A stretch of 64,000 bases of DNA from Pseudosulfitobacter koreensis. Its GTDB lineage: Bacteria > Pseudomonadota > Alphaproteobacteria > Rhodobacterales > Rhodobacteraceae. Both the position numbers and the translations under genes were made by a program. Shown in pieces: positions 48,169 through 57,850 of this stretch; position 1 is the first letter of the stretch, and every line of letters begins with the position of its first letter. The notes under the pieces were generated by a model. That model was not told the origin of the DNA and did not search any database. It worked only from the letters and a program-made list of their open reading frames with translations. The stretch covers positions 1 to 64,000 of the forward strand of contig NZ_JANKJG010000006.1 in the NCBI RefSeq assembly GCF_024733015.1. The letters run 5' to 3'.

Positions 48169-49284
48169 TCAGCCGATCTGGCCACGGTTCTCGCCGATCT
48201 GCCCACCGACCTGACCACGATGCAGCAGCATGTGGTCCAGTATCACGCAGGCCATCATCGCCTCGCCTACGGGAACGGCGCGGATGCCGACGCAGGGATC
48301 GTGGCGGCCCTTGGTGATGATCTCGGTCTCGGCGCCGGCCTTGGTGATCGTCTTGCGGGTCTTGAGGATCGAAGACGTCGGTTTCACCGCGAAACGCACC
48401 ACAATGTCCTGTCCGGTACTGATGCCCCCCAGAATGCCGCCCGCGTGATTGCTGGAGTAGGAGGGCTTGCCGTCATTGCCCATGAAAATCTCGTCGGCGT
48501 TCAGCTCTCCGGTCAGCATCGCGGCGGACATGCCTTCGCCGATCTCGACGCCCTTGACGGCGTTGATCGACATCATCGCTGCGGCCAGATCCGTATCCAG
48601 CTTGCCATAGACCGGCGCGCCGAGGCCCGCAGGCACGCCGCGCGCGACCACTTCGATCACGGCACCCACGCTGCTGCCGGACTTGCGCAGATCGTCCAGA
48701 TATTCGGCCCAGTCGCTGGCCGCCTGTGCGTCTGGGGCCCAGAACGGGTTCTGCTCGATCTGATCCCAGTCGAACCGGCTACGGTCAATCTCGTGGGCGC
48801 CCATGCGGGTCATGTATCCGTTGATCTGCACGTCGGGCGCCAGTGCCCGGATCGCTTCGCGCGCCAGACCGCCCGCCGCGACGCGTGATGCGGTTTCGCG
48901 GGCAGACGACCGGCCACCGCCACGATAGTCGCGGATGCCGTATTTCTGCCAATAGGTGATGTCGGCATGACCGGGGCGGAACTTGTCCATGATGTCGCCA
49001 TAGTCTTTCGACCGCTGGTCGGTGTTCTCGATCATCAGCTGGACGGGCGTGCCAGTGGTCTGGCCTTCGAACACGCCGGACAGGATACGCACCTCGTCAG
49101 CCTCGCGACGCTGTGTCGTGTATTTGTTCTGGCCCGGTTTGCGGCGGTCCAGCCAATGCTGGATCATCGCGGCATCCACCGGCACGCCGGGGGGGCAGCC
49201 ATCGACAGTCGCACCCAGGGCGGGCCCGTGGCTTTCGCCCCAGGTGGTGACACGGAAGAGGTGGCCAAAGCTGTTGATCGACAT
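48169..49284 (-). CDS. aroC: chorismate synthase
   Basis: The 371-aa enzyme forms chorismate from EPSP with reduced FMN. It has the N-terminal [27 protein letters not shown], the [14 protein letters not shown] and [16 protein letters not shown] blocks and [20 protein letters not shown], with the conserved His and Asp sites. ATG 49284 is chosen over longer frames (to 49599) because an AAAGGAG site precedes it and the conserved [10 protein letters not shown] begins there. The C-terminal tail [15 protein letters not shown] is a short repeat not typical of the family. Confidence 0.96.
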   Translation of the reverse strand: MSINSFGHLFRVTTWGESHGPALGATVDGCPPGVPVDAAMIQHWLDRRKPGQNKYTTQRREADEVRILSGVFEGQTTGTPVQLMIENTDQRSKDYGDIMDKFRPGHADITYWQKYGIRDYRGGGRSSARETASRVAAGGLAREAIRALAPDVQINGYMTRMGAHEIDRSRFDWDQIEQNPFWAPDAQAASDWAEYLDDLRKSGSSVGAVIEVVARGVPAGLGAPVYGKLDTDLAAAMMSINAVKGVEIGEGMSAAMLTGELNADEIFMGNDGKPSYSSNHAGGILGGISTGQDIVVRFAVKPTSSILKTRKTITKAGAETEIITKGRHDPCVGIRAVPVGEAMMACVILDHMLLHRGQVGGQIGENRGQIG

Positions 49285-49377
49285 CGCGGTCTCCTTTGGC
49301 CCAAGGCCATAGCGGGCCGGGCGCATCGGCTCAAGGGTGATTGGAAGCCGCACGGCCCGCGCCAATCTGATTTCGCC

Positions 49378-49406
49378 TTGCCTCTGCACGCCGCACGCCC
49401 TAGCTG
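49378..49406 (+). promoter_or_regulatory. promoter of the thi operon
   Basis: TTGCCT (49378-49383), 17-base spacer, TAGCTG (49401-49406). Predicted start near the 5' end of the TPP riboswitch at about 49411. Good spacing, moderate boxes. Confidence 0.5.
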
Positions 49407-49410
49407 TTGT

Positions 49411-49498
49411 GACACCTCGGGGGGCCATAGCGGCTGAGATGCGAATGATCGCGGACCCGTTGAACCTGAACCGGTTAACACCGGCGGAGGGAAGGTCT
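49411..49498 (+). promoter_or_regulatory. TPP riboswitch (thi box)
   Basis: The conserved elements appear in order: ACACCTCGGGGGGCC with CGGCTGAGAT (49431-49440), then GGACCCGTTGAACCTGAAC and CCGGTTAACACCGGCGGAGGGAA (49453-49493). Together they form the CUGAGA and ACCUGA-containing TPP aptamer. It lies immediately before thiB and would reduce thiBPQ expression when thiamine diphosphate is ample. Confidence 0.95.
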
Positions 49499-49546
49499 GG
49501 ATACATCTCCACGCTTTGCCCTTTCGCCAGCAAATTGGAGACTGCC

Positions 49547-50533
49547 ATGAAGCCGATCCACCTTGCAGCGGGAGTTCTTGCAGCAACCGTTGCCACCACA
49601 GCGCAGGCCCAGATGCCTGTTCTGACCGTCTATACCTACGACAGCTTTGTGTCCGACTGGGGCCCCGGCCCGGTGATCGAGAAGGCCTTTGAGGAAGTCT
49701 GCGCTTGCGATCTCCAATTCGTGGGCACAGGCGATGGTGCGGCACTGCTGGCCCGGATCAAGCTGGAAGGTGCCCGCTCGGACGCCGATGTGGTGCTGGG
49801 GCTGGACACCAATCTAACCGCTGCGGCGGCCGAGACCGGCCTGTTCGCGCCGCATTCCGTCGATGTCGCCTATGACGTGCCGATGGAATGGAGCGATCCA
49901 AACTTCGTGCCTTTCGACTGGGGGTATTTCGCCTTTGTTCACGGGGAAGGCATCACGCCGCCGGCGAACTTTCGCGAACTGGCCGACAGCGATCTGAAGA
50001 TCGTCATTCAGGACCCGCGTTCGTCCACGCCGGGTCTGGGCCTGCTGATGTGGGTCAAGACCGCCTATGGCGACGAGGCCCCTGCGATCTGGGAAGGCCT
50101 TGCCGACAATATCGTCACGGTGACCAAAGGCTGGTCGGAATCCTATGGCCTGTTCCTTGAGGGCGAGGCCGACATGGCGCTGTCGTACACAACCTCGCCC
50201 GCCTATCACCTGATCGCGGAAGAGGACGGCTCCAAGCAGGCCGCCGCCTTCGACGAGGGGCACTATCTGCAGGTCGAAGTTGCGGGCAAGCTCGCGGCGA
50301 GCGATCAGCCAGAACTGGCGGACAGGTTCCTGGAATTCATGGTGACCGATGCGTTCCAGTCGGCCATTCCCACGACCAACTGGATGTATCCTGCAGTGAC
50401 ACCCAAGGACGGTCTGCCTGAAGGGTTCGAGACGTTGATCACGCCCGAAACGGCGCTGCTGGTTCCGTCCGAAGATGCGCCCGCCCTGCGGGATGAGGCC
50501 TTGCAGGAATGGCTGCAAGCCCTCTCCAGATAA
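49547..50533 (+). CDS. thiB: thiamine ABC transporter substrate-binding protein
   Basis: A 328-aa periplasmic binding protein with a signal peptide ([15 protein letters not shown]) and the thiamine/iron-binding fold: [27 protein letters not shown], the [13 protein letters not shown] segment and [14 protein letters not shown] 49547 has a TTGGAG site six bases ahead and follows the TPP riboswitch. It overlaps the permease start by 25 bp. Binds thiamine or its phosphates for the ThiPQ transporter. Confidence 0.95.
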   Translation: MKPIHLAAGVLAATVATTAQAQMPVLTVYTYDSFVSDWGPGPVIEKAFEEVCACDLQFVGTGDGAALLARIKLEGARSDADVVLGLDTNLTAAAAETGLFAPHSVDVAYDVPMEWSDPNFVPFDWGYFAFVHGEGITPPANFRELADSDLKIVIQDPRSSTPGLGLLMWVKTAYGDEAPAIWEGLADNIVTVTKGWSESYGLFLEGEADMALSYTTSPAYHLIAEEDGSKQAAAFDEGHYLQVEVAGKLAASDQPELADRFLEFMVTDAFQSAIPTTNWMYPAVTPKDGLPEGFETLITPETALLVPSEDAPALRDEALQEWLQALSR

Positions 50534-52068
50534 GCCGCGCAGGCGGTATCGGTGCCGCGACGCTGGTCGTGGCACTGATCGCGTCGGCGCTGGGTGCTGT
50601 GGCATGGCGGGCCGAGGGGGCGTTTTCTCTTGGGCCCGCCGATTGGGCCGCGGTGCGCTTTACCCTTTGGCAGGCGTTGTGGTCGGCGGTGATCTCGGTC
50701 GCGCTGGCGGTTCCGGTGGCGCGCGCACTGGCGCGACGTCGTTTTGTGGGGCGCGGCGTGCTGATCGCGCTGCTGGGCGCGCCATTCATCCTGCCGGTGA
50801 TCGTCGCGGTCTTGGGGCTTCTCGCGGTCTTCGGACGTGGCGGCTGGGTCAACCAGCTTTTCGGGTTTTTGGGGATCGCGCCGCTGTCGATCTACGGTCT
50901 GGGCGGCGTGCTGCTGGCCCATGTGTTTTTCAACCTGCCGCTGGCGACGCGCCTGATCCTGCAAGGCTGGCAAAGCATTCCGGCAGAGCGGTTCCGGCTG
51001 GCCGCACAGCTTGGCCTTGGACCGCGCACCGTGTTTCGGGTGCTGGAATGGCCTGTGCTGTTGCGTGTGGTGCCGGGCGCGCTGGCGCTGATCTTTGTGA
51101 TCTGTCTGGCCAGTTTTGCCGTCGCGCTGACGCTGGGCGGGGGGCCAAGGGCCACCACGATTGAACTCGCGATCTACCAAGCGTTTCTGTTCGATTTCGA
51201 CCTGGGGCGCGCGGCGGTCCTGTCGCTGATGCAATTGGGTCTTGCGGGCGGGGCTGCGGCGCTGGCGCTTTGGCTGGTGCCGCAGGTGTCGTTAACGGGC
51301 GGTATGGGCCGGACGGTGCGCCGCTGGGATGCGCCGCAGGGCGCACTTCGCTGGCTGGACGCAGTGCTGATCGGGCTGGCGGCGGGGTTCCTGCTGGTGC
51401 CTTTGGTCTCTGTCGTGCTGTCCGGCCTACCGGGACTCGCGGCGCTGCCCAAAGAGGTGTTTCGCGCCGCATGGTCGTCGGTCTGGGTATCGTCGCTCAG
51501 CGTTTGTGTCCTGCTGGCACTGGCCCTGCCCATGGCGGGATGGATCGGCACCAGCCGAAGCGGCGGGATCGAGGCGGCGGGCCTCCTGGGATTTGCCGCG
51601 TCACCGCTGATGATCGGCACGGGATGGTTCATCCTGATCTATCCCTTTGCCGCGCCCGCCTCGCTGGCGCTGCCGGTGACGGCGCTGGTCAACGCTCTGA
51701 TGGCGCTGCCCTTTGCGCTGCGCGTGCTGGTGCCGGGGGTCCGCGACGTGGTTGCGTCCCAAGGGCGCTTGAGCGCTGCACTGGGTCTGCGCGGTTGGCG
51801 GCTGTGGGCCTGGGTGATCCTGCCGGGGCTGCGCCCGCAGATCGGGTTTGCCGCAGGGCTGGCGGCGGCGCTGTCGATGGGCGATCTGGGGGTCATCGCG
51901 CTCTTTGCCGATCAGGACCGTGCCACACTGCCCTTGCAGATGTACCGCCTGATGGGTGCCTATCAGATGGAGGCGGCGGCAGGCGCTGCGCTGTTGTTGA
52001 TTATCCTCGCCTTTGGGGCGTTCTGGATCTGTGATGCCTGGGGGCGACGTGGTGCTGTATCTGAATGA
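50509..52068 (+). CDS. thiP: thiamine ABC transporter permease
   Basis: A 519-aa double-domain permease with two sets of about six helices and two EAA-like loops (SIPAERFRLAAQLGLGPRTVFRVLEWP and SQGRLSAALGLRGWRLWAWVILPG). It overlaps thiB by 25 bases and thiQ by about 35 bases, as in other thiBPQ operons. Works with ThiB and ThiQ to import thiamine. Confidence 0.93.
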   Translation: MAASPLQISRAGGIGAATLVVALIASALGAVAWRAEGAFSLGPADWAAVRFTLWQALWSAVISVALAVPVARALARRRFVGRGVLIALLGAPFILPVIVAVLGLLAVFGRGGWVNQLFGFLGIAPLSIYGLGGVLLAHVFFNLPLATRLILQGWQSIPAERFRLAAQLGLGPRTVFRVLEWPVLLRVVPGALALIFVICLASFAVALTLGGGPRATTIELAIYQAFLFDFDLGRAAVLSLMQLGLAGGAAALALWLVPQVSLTGGMGRTVRRWDAPQGALRWLDAVLIGLAAGFLLVPLVSVVLSGLPGLAALPKEVFRAAWSSVWVSSLSVCVLLALALPMAGWIGTSRSGGIEAAGLLGFAASPLMIGTGWFILIYPFAAPASLALPVTALVNALMALPFALRVLVPGVRDVVASQGRLSAALGLRGWRLWAWVILPGLRPQIGFAAGLAAALSMGDLGVIALFADQDRATLPLQMYRLMGAYQMEAAAGAALLLIILAFGAFWICDAWGRRGAVSE

Positions 52069-52744
52069 TGTGCTGATTGCGCTGGGCGATTTCACCCTGC
52101 GCGCCGATCTGTCGGTGCCAGCGGGGCGCAAGGTGGCGATCATCGGGCCGTCGGGTGCAGGGAAATCGACGCTGGTGGGCGCTGTTGCGGGGTTCGTGCC
52201 GCTGGCGCAGGGGACGGTGACGATGCAGGGGCGCGACATCACCCATGCAGCACCGGATCAGCGCGGCATGGCGATGCTGTTCCAGGATGGCAACCTGTTC
52301 CCGCATCTGACGACGGCACAGAACGTCGGGCTGGGCCTGCGCCCGGCGCTGCGGCTGACGGCGGATGAACAGAGCCAGGTGCGCGACGCCTTGGCGCGTG
52401 TCGGTCTGGCCGGGTTCGAGGATCGCAAACCCGCCAACCTGTCGGGCGGTCAGCAAAGCCGCGCGGCATTGGCGCGGATGCTGGTGCAGGGCAAGCCACT
52501 GATGTTGCTGGACGAACCCTTTGCGGCCCTTGGCCCCGCGCTACGGGATGAAATGCTGGATCTGGTCGCCAAGGTCGCGGCAGATACGGGCGCTGCGGTG
52601 CTGATGGTCACCCACGCGCCGCAGGACGTGCGCCGCTTTGCCGACGATGTGATCTTTGTCGATGCAGGCACAGCCCATGCGCCACAGGCGGCAGGGGCCC
52701 TGATGGACAACCCGCCGCCTGCGTTGAAATCCTATCTGGGCTAG
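52034..52744 (+). CDS. thiQ: thiamine ABC transporter ATP-binding protein
   Basis: The 236-aa ATPase carries Walker A GPSGAGKST (38-46), Q-loop in LFQDGNLFPHLT, signature LSGGQQSRAALARML, Walker B LMLLDEPFAAL and H-loop VTHAPQDV. The ATG at 52034 is chosen over a TTG seven codons earlier. Completes the thiBPQ operon. Its TAG overlaps the ribH stop on the other strand (CTAG). Confidence 0.94.
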   Translation: MPGGDVVLYLNDVLIALGDFTLRADLSVPAGRKVAIIGPSGAGKSTLVGAVAGFVPLAQGTVTMQGRDITHAAPDQRGMAMLFQDGNLFPHLTTAQNVGLGLRPALRLTADEQSQVRDALARVGLAGFEDRKPANLSGGQQSRAALARMLVQGKPLMLLDEPFAALGPALRDEMLDLVAKVAADTGAAVLMVTHAPQDVRRFADDVIFVDAGTAHAPQAAGALMDNPPPALKSYLG

Positions 52745-53187
52745 GCCGCCGCCACCGCGCGCAGACTGCCGCGTGCCTTGAGGATGCCCAAGGCGGCATG
52801 TGCAGCCTCGCGCCCCTTGGTCACGAAGTGATCGCCATAGATCGTCATATGGTGATCGGTTTCTTGAAAATGGTGCGGTGTCAGCGAGACCGACAGCACC
52901 GGAACCCCAGTGTCCAGCCCTGCGCGCATCAACCCGTCGACCACGGCGCTGGCAACGAAATCGTGGCGATATATACCGCCATCCACCACCAAGGCCGCGC
53001 AAACAACTGCGTCGTAGCGCCCCGTCGCCGCCAGGTCGCGCGCCATCAGCGGCATCTCGAACGCGCCCGGCACGTCGATCACGTCGATCTGGGCGCGCGG
53101 AATGATCTCCGAAAATCCGTCCAGCGCACGGTCGACGATATCGGCGTGCCAACGGGCCTGAACATAAGCAATGCGGGTGTGTGTCAT
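52741..53187 (-). CDS. ribH: 6,7-dimethyl-8-ribityllumazine synthase, type II (RibH2-like)
   Basis: The 148-aa enzyme makes the riboflavin precursor lumazine. The sequence has VPGAFEMPLMARDLAATGRYDAVV, and then HDFVASAVVDGLMRAGLDTGVPVLSVSLTPHHFQETDHH, the pattern of the decameric RibH2 type found in Brucella and other alphaproteobacteria rather than the icosahedral type. It is preceded by an FMN riboswitch. GGAG lies before ATG 53187. Confidence 0.94.
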   Translation of the reverse strand: MTHTRIAYVQARWHADIVDRALDGFSEIIPRAQIDVIDVPGAFEMPLMARDLAATGRYDAVVCAALVVDGGIYRHDFVASAVVDGLMRAGLDTGVPVLSVSLTPHHFQETDHHMTIYGDHFVTKGREAAHAALGILKARGSLRAVAAA

Positions 53188-53270
53188 GGTGTAATCTCCT
53201 ATCGTAACAGACACGTCACCCAAGGCGATTACATGCCACAGCCCTCGCCGAAATGGCGCGGGTATGGCAC

Positions 53271-53411
53271 GTTCTCTTTCATCCGGACTATGACCGTCGG
53301 CCCCGGCATCTCACCGGATCTGCTGACACGCCTGCTGCGCAGACGCCGCTCGCGGGCTCGCGGGTCATGCCCGCATACCGCCGGTGGGGAATTGCGCCCC
53401 GCCCTGAGAAC
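53271..53411 (-). promoter_or_regulatory. FMN riboswitch (RFN element) controlling ribH2
   Basis: On the minus strand the aptamer starts GTTCTCAGGGCGGGGCGCAA (53411 side), then CCACCGGCGG, AGCCCGCGAGCG, a GATCCGGTGAGATGCCGGGGCCGACGGT block, and ends AGTCCGGATGAAAGAGAAC. These match the RFN core in order. It sits 84 bases before the ribH ATG and would lower expression when FMN is high. Confidence 0.95.
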
Positions 53412-53479
53412 AGCAATAGATTGGCAAAAGCGGGCCAGGCCTGCAATAGAAACTGTCGCAGTTGAACGGGACGTTACAC

Positions 53480-54100
53480 ATGCACCCCAATCCGATCTTT
53501 CACGATGCAGATGCCGCCCGCAATCTGGCCTTTGCCCGCGATCGCGGGTTCGGTGTGCTGGCAATCAATGCGCCCGACGGGCCGCTGATCAGCCATGTGC
53601 CGTTCCTTTTGTCCGAGGACGGCGGCAGCGTCGCGCTGCATCTGGTGCGTTCGAACCCCATCGCGCGGCTGCTGAGCGAACCCAGGGCCGTGCGACTGGC
53701 CGTCAGCGGTGGCGACAGCTATGTCTCGCCCGACTGGTACGAGGTGCCCGATCAGGTGCCCACCTGGAACTATGTCGCCGTGCATCTGACCGGCACGCTT
53801 GAGCAGCGCCCGCAGGACGAGATGCGCGCGCTGCTGGACGCGCAATCGGCGCATTTCGAAGAGCAGTTGCAGCCCAAGACGCCCTGGACCGCGGCCAAGA
53901 TGAGTGCGGACGTGTTGGACCGGATGATGCGCCAGATCGTACCTTGCCGGATGACGGTCACCGGTGTCGATGGCACGTGGAAGCTGAGCCAGAACAAGTC
54001 TGACGATGTGCGCGAGCGTGCGGCGGATGGTGTCGAGGCCTATGGTCTCGGCAGTGATCTCGCGGTTCTGGCGGCCTTGATGCGGGGAGCGGGTGCATAA
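53480..54100 (+). CDS. FMN-binding negative transcriptional regulator-type protein (PaiB family)
   Basis: A 206-aa split-barrel protein related to PaiB: HPNPIFHDADAARNLAFARDRGFGVLAINAPDGPLISHVPFLLSEDG, and the WYEVPDQVPTWNYVAVHLTG segment with the conserved P-x-W-N-Y. PaiB was named as a repressor in Bacillus, but the fold is a flavin or haem binder. It is divergent from ribH2 and its FMN riboswitch; an FMN connection is an inference. GTG/TTG starts upstream are possible, ATG 53480 is used. Confidence 0.85.
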   Translation: MHPNPIFHDADAARNLAFARDRGFGVLAINAPDGPLISHVPFLLSEDGGSVALHLVRSNPIARLLSEPRAVRLAVSGGDSYVSPDWYEVPDQVPTWNYVAVHLTGTLEQRPQDEMRALLDAQSAHFEEQLQPKTPWTAAKMSADVLDRMMRQIVPCRMTVTGVDGTWKLSQNKSDDVRERAADGVEAYGLGSDLAVLAALMRGAGA

Positions 54101-54170
54101 GGCGCGTTGCGCGTTTGACTGTGCGCGGGGCGGCGTTAGTGTGACGGCGAACCCAAGGGAGAGACCGAAG

Positions 54171-54770
54171 ATGAAGCTGATGATGTCCGGGGCCTCGCCC
54201 TTTGTGCGCAAAGTTCTGGTGGTGCTGCGCGAAACGCAGCAATTGGACGATGTCGAGATTTTCGAGCTGACCACGGCACCCGGTGCCACACCGGCTGATC
54301 TGGCGGCGGCGAACCCCATCGGCAAGATCCCCGCGCTGGTGCGCAATGATGGCGCGACACTTTATGACAGTCGGGTGATCACGCGTTTTCTGGACGACCG
54401 GGCCAAGGCAGGGCTTTATCCCGCGACGAACCCCTGGGAGGCGCTGACACTGGAAGCGACAGGCGATGCGATCATGGAGGCCGGGGTCGCGATGGTCTAC
54501 GAGCGCCGCTTTCGCGAGGAAGCGCAGCAATCCGACAGCTGGGTCGAAAACCAGTGGGAAAAGATTTCGCGTGCGCTTGCGACCCTCGACAGCCGCTGGA
54601 TGGGGCATCTGAACGGGCCGCTGGATATCGGACAGATCTCGGTTGCCTGCGCGCTGGGATATCTTGATTTCCGGCACGACGGGCGCAACTGGCGCCAGGG
54701 TCACGATGCGCTGGCAGCCTGGGCCGAGAAGTTCGCCGCGCGCGAATCAATGCAGGCGACTGTGCCCTGA
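54171..54770 (+). CDS. glutathione S-transferase family protein
   Basis: A 199-aa GST with an N-terminal thioredoxin-like domain (KLMMSGASPFVRKVLVVLRET and NPIGKIPALV, DSRVITRFLDD) and an all-helical C-domain. The catalytic residue should be Ser in GASPFVRK. It is the typical stand-alone GST of Rhodobacterales, possible role in detoxification. ATG 54171 is preceded by an AGGGAGA site. Confidence 0.88.
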   Translation: MKLMMSGASPFVRKVLVVLRETQQLDDVEIFELTTAPGATPADLAAANPIGKIPALVRNDGATLYDSRVITRFLDDRAKAGLYPATNPWEALTLEATGDAIMEAGVAMVYERRFREEAQQSDSWVENQWEKISRALATLDSRWMGHLNGPLDIGQISVACALGYLDFRHDGRNWRQGHDALAAWAEKFAARESMQATVP

Positions 54771-54853
54771 AAGAAGGCGCTTGATTCCCGCTGTTCGATG
54801 CATGCCGGGCTGATAAAGTTCCCAAATGCGACGACATGCGACATCAATGCTGC

Positions 54854-54882
54854 TGGACTGAACAGGTTCACCCCGTTAGATA
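54854..54882 (+). promoter_or_regulatory. candidate promoter of petABC
   Basis: TGGACT (54854-54859), 17 bases, TAGATA (54877-54882), start near 54889, giving a 75-base leader. A GGCCGC...GCGGCC hairpin (about 54895-54916) sits at the 5' end of the leader. A PetR-binding sequence was not recognised. Confidence 0.5.
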
Positions 54883-54963
54883 CGCCCAAAGAAAGGCCGC
54901 GCTTTGCTGTGCGGCCCCATTGGCGAATGACCCCCGAGGGTCAAGAGAGTTGGAGAAAACCCC

Positions 54964-55542
54964 GTGTCCCACACAGATGAACACGACGGCAACCGGCGCG
55001 ATTTCCTGTACTACGCAACGGCGGGTGCAGGGGCTGTGGCAGTAGGTGCAGCCGTCTGGCCGCTGGTCAATCAAATGAATCCCTCGGCTGACGTCACGGC
55101 GCTGTCGTCGATCCGCGTTGACGTGTCCGGTGTCGAACCGGGGACGCAGCTGACCGTGAAATGGCTGGGCAAGCCCGTGTTTATCCGCCGCCGCACCGAG
55201 GCCGAAGTAACCGCTGCGGAAGAGGTCGATCTGGCATTGCTGCCCGATCCCATCGCCCGCAACGCCAACATCGCAGGCGATGCGCCCGCGATCGACCCGA
55301 ACCGCGCCTTGCTGCCGCCCGGTGCCGAAGAAGGCACCAGCGACTGGCTGGTGATGATGGGCGTTTGCACGCACCTTGGCTGCGTGCCTTTGGGCGACGC
55401 GGGCGATTTTGGTGGGTGGTTTTGCCCCTGCCACGGGTCGCACTACGACACGTCGGGCCGGATCCGCAAAGGGCCTGCCCCCACGAACCTGCCGGTTCCT
55501 GTGGCTGAATTCGTGGACGCAACCACGATCAAACTGGGTTAA
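54964..55542 (+). CDS. petA: ubiquinol-cytochrome c reductase, Rieske iron-sulfur subunit
   Basis: The 192-aa Rieske protein of the bc1 complex accepts an electron from ubiquinol and passes it to cytochrome c1. A twin-arginine leader ([23 protein letters not shown]) is uncleaved and forms its membrane anchor. The 2Fe-2S ligands are C135/H137 (CTHLGC) and C154/H157 (CPCHGSHYD), with the C140-C156 disulfide. It uses a GTG start at 54964 after GAGAGTTGGAG. First gene of petABC. Confidence 0.98.
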   Translation: MSHTDEHDGNRRDFLYYATAGAGAVAVGAAVWPLVNQMNPSADVTALSSIRVDVSGVEPGTQLTVKWLGKPVFIRRRTEAEVTAAEEVDLALLPDPIARNANIAGDAPAIDPNRALLPPGAEEGTSDWLVMMGVCTHLGCVPLGDAGDFGGWFCPCHGSHYDTSGRIRKGPAPTNLPVPVAEFVDATTIKLG

Positions 55543-55556
55543 GGGAAGGGAACGCT

Positions 55557-56903
55557 ATGTCTGGAATTCCTCACGACCATTACGAGCCGAAATCCAACGG
55601 AGAGAAGTGGCTGCACAGCCGCCTTCCGATCGTCGGCTTGCTCTACGACACATTGATGATCCCCACGCCCAAGAACCTGAACTGGATGTGGATCTGGGGC
55701 ATCGTTCTGGTGTTCTGCCTCGTGTTGCAGATCGTCACCGGCGTCGTTCTGGCGATGCACTACACGCCGCAGGTCGATCTGGCGTTTGCCAGCGTCGAGC
55801 ACATCATGCGCAACGTGAATGGCGGCTATATGCTGCGCTATATGCACATGAACGGCGCCTCGCTGTTCTTTGTCGCGGTCTATGCGCACATCTTCCGCGG
55901 CCTTTACTACGGGTCCTACAAGGCGCCCCGCGAAGTCACGTGGATCATCGGCATGCTGATCTATCTGCTGATGATGGCGACCGGTTTCATGGGCTATGTT
56001 CTTCCTTGGGGTCAGATGTCCTTCTGGGGCGCCACGGTCATTACCGGTCTGTTCGGGGCGATCCCGTTCATCGGTGAAGGCCTGCAGACCTTCCTGCTGG
56101 GCGGGCCTGCGGTCGACAATGCCACCCTGAACCGTTTCTTCAGCCTGCACTATCTTCTGCCGTTCCTGATCGCGGGTCTGGTCATCGTGCACGTCTGGGC
56201 CTTCCACTCGACCGGCAACAACAACCCCACGGGCGTTGATGTGCGCAAAGGATCGAAGGAAGAAGCCGAGAAAGACACGCTGCCCTTCTGGCCCTACTTC
56301 GTGATCAAGGACCTGTTCGCGCTGGCCGTGATCCTGGTGGTGTTCTTTGCCGTCGTCGGCTTCATGCCCAACTACCTGGGTCACCCCGACAACTACATCG
56401 AGGCGAATGCGCTTTCGACACCTGCGCACATCGTGCCCGAATGGTACTTCCTGCCGTTCTACGCGATCCTGCGGGCGTTCACGTCCGAAGTCTGGGTCGT
56501 TCAGATCGCGTCCTTCGTGACCGGCGGCATCATCGACGCCAAGTTCTTCGGCGTGCTGGCGATGTTCGGTGCGATTGCGGTGATGGCACTGGTGCCGTGG
56601 CTGGACACATCGTCCGTGCGTTCGGGCCGGTATCGCCCGATGTTCAAGATGTGGTTCGCGCTTCTGGTCATCGACTTTTTCGCGCTGATGTGGCTGGGTG
56701 CCATGCCTGCGGAAGAGCCATACGCGACCTTCTCGTTGATCGCTTCGGCCTATTGGTTCGGCTATTTCCTCGTCATCCTGCCGCTGCTGGGTGTGATTGA
56801 AAAACCCGATGCACAGCCCGCGACAATCGAAGACGACTTTGCCGCAAACGTGGCCAGGACCGGTTCGGCCAAATCAGCCGCCGCGTCGCAGCCTGCGGAA
56901 TAA
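55557..56903 (+). CDS. petB: cytochrome b subunit of the bc1 complex
   Basis: A 448-aa eight-helix protein carrying the Qo and Qi sites and two b haems. Typical segments are [56 protein letters not shown] and the PEWY Qo motif ([16 protein letters not shown]). The His pairs of the b haems lie in helices B and D ([30 protein letters not shown]). Lies 14 bases after petA. Confidence 0.98.
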   Translation: MSGIPHDHYEPKSNGEKWLHSRLPIVGLLYDTLMIPTPKNLNWMWIWGIVLVFCLVLQIVTGVVLAMHYTPQVDLAFASVEHIMRNVNGGYMLRYMHMNGASLFFVAVYAHIFRGLYYGSYKAPREVTWIIGMLIYLLMMATGFMGYVLPWGQMSFWGATVITGLFGAIPFIGEGLQTFLLGGPAVDNATLNRFFSLHYLLPFLIAGLVIVHVWAFHSTGNNNPTGVDVRKGSKEEAEKDTLPFWPYFVIKDLFALAVILVVFFAVVGFMPNYLGHPDNYIEANALSTPAHIVPEWYFLPFYAILRAFTSEVWVVQIASFVTGGIIDAKFFGVLAMFGAIAVMALVPWLDTSSVRSGRYRPMFKMWFALLVIDFFALMWLGAMPAEEPYATFSLIASAYWFGYFLVILPLLGVIEKPDAQPATIEDDFAANVARTGSAKSAAASQPAE

Positions 56904-56916
56904 GAGGATGAGCACC

Positions 56917-57765
56917 ATGTTCAAGAAAATCGCACTTGGCGCTGCCGTGGCCTTTGGTCTGGCAGGCGGCGCTTATGCCGCGGGCGGAGAAGCGCATGTC
57001 GAAAACTTCGACTTTCCCTTCGATGGTCCGTTCGGCACCTACGACACCAACCAGCTGCAACGCGGTCTGAAGATCTACACCGAGGTTTGCTCGGCCTGTC
57101 ATGGCCTGCAATATATCGCGTTGCGCACCCTCTCGGACGAAGGCGGGCCTAGCCTGCCCCAAGACCAGATGCGTGCCTATGCCGAACAGTTCGAAGTGTT
57201 CGACCCCGAACTGGACGACTTCCGCCCGGCCACTCCGGTCGATCACTTTGCCGGATCAGCACTGGAAAACGCGCCCGACCTCAGCCTGATGGCCAAGGCG
57301 CGTGCCGGATTTCACGGCCCATACGGGTTGGGGATCAACCAGTTCCTGAAAGGCATGGGCGGCGCGGAATACATCGCCACCCTGCTGCTGGCCTACGAAG
57401 ATCCGCCCAGCTGCGCCCCCGAGGACTTCGAGGGCTATTATAACACCGCATTCACCGCGGGCGGCTATCCCGAAGCGTGCAAGGATGAAGAAGGCCACCA
57501 TATGTATCCGGGCAGCTGGATCGCGATGGCGCCTCCGCTCTATGGTGAAGACGTCGATTATGCTGATGGTACGTCAAACGATATCCGCCAGGAAGCACAG
57601 GATGTCGCCGCGTTCCTGATGTGGACAGCAGAACCCAAGCTGTCGCAGCGCAAGCAGGCAGGTTTTGTCGGCGTGATGTTCCTGACGATCCTGTCGGTAT
57701 TGCTCTACCTGACGAACAAACGTCTCTGGGCACCGATCAAGAAAAAGTACAAGCGCAAGGATTGA
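56917..57765 (+). CDS. petC: cytochrome c1
   Basis: A 282-aa haem protein with a signal peptide ([21 protein letters not shown]), the haem motif CSACH (C58, C61, H62), a Cys pair forming the disulfide (PPSCAPEDF and PEACKDEEG) and the Met-ligand segment [10 protein letters not shown]; a C-terminal membrane anchor ([16 protein letters not shown]) and basic tail. It hands electrons to soluble or membrane cytochrome c. Start 56917 has GAGG nine bases upstream; ATG 56908 is the alternative. Third gene of petABC, followed by a terminator. Confidence 0.97.
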   Translation: MFKKIALGAAVAFGLAGGAYAAGGEAHVENFDFPFDGPFGTYDTNQLQRGLKIYTEVCSACHGLQYIALRTLSDEGGPSLPQDQMRAYAEQFEVFDPELDDFRPATPVDHFAGSALENAPDLSLMAKARAGFHGPYGLGINQFLKGMGGAEYIATLLLAYEDPPSCAPEDFEGYYNTAFTAGGYPEACKDEEGHHMYPGSWIAMAPPLYGEDVDYADGTSNDIRQEAQDVAAFLMWTAEPKLSQRKQAGFVGVMFLTILSVLLYLTNKRLWAPIKKKYKRKD

Positions 57766-57791
57766 TCCCTGCAGCTTGACGACAGAATGAC

Positions 57792-57826
57792 AAACCCCCG
57801 CACTGGCAACAGGGCGGGGGTTTTTC
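57792..57826 (+). terminator. Rho-independent terminator of petABC
   Basis: AAACCCCCGC and GCGGGGGTTT form a strong stem around ACTGGCAACAGG, with TTTTT following (57821-57825). It sits 27 bases after petC. The reverse strand also shows a T-rich end, so it may help end mtaB transcripts. Confidence 0.9.
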
Positions 57827-57850
57827 GTTGTCAGTGAAGGGGGGCTGGAT

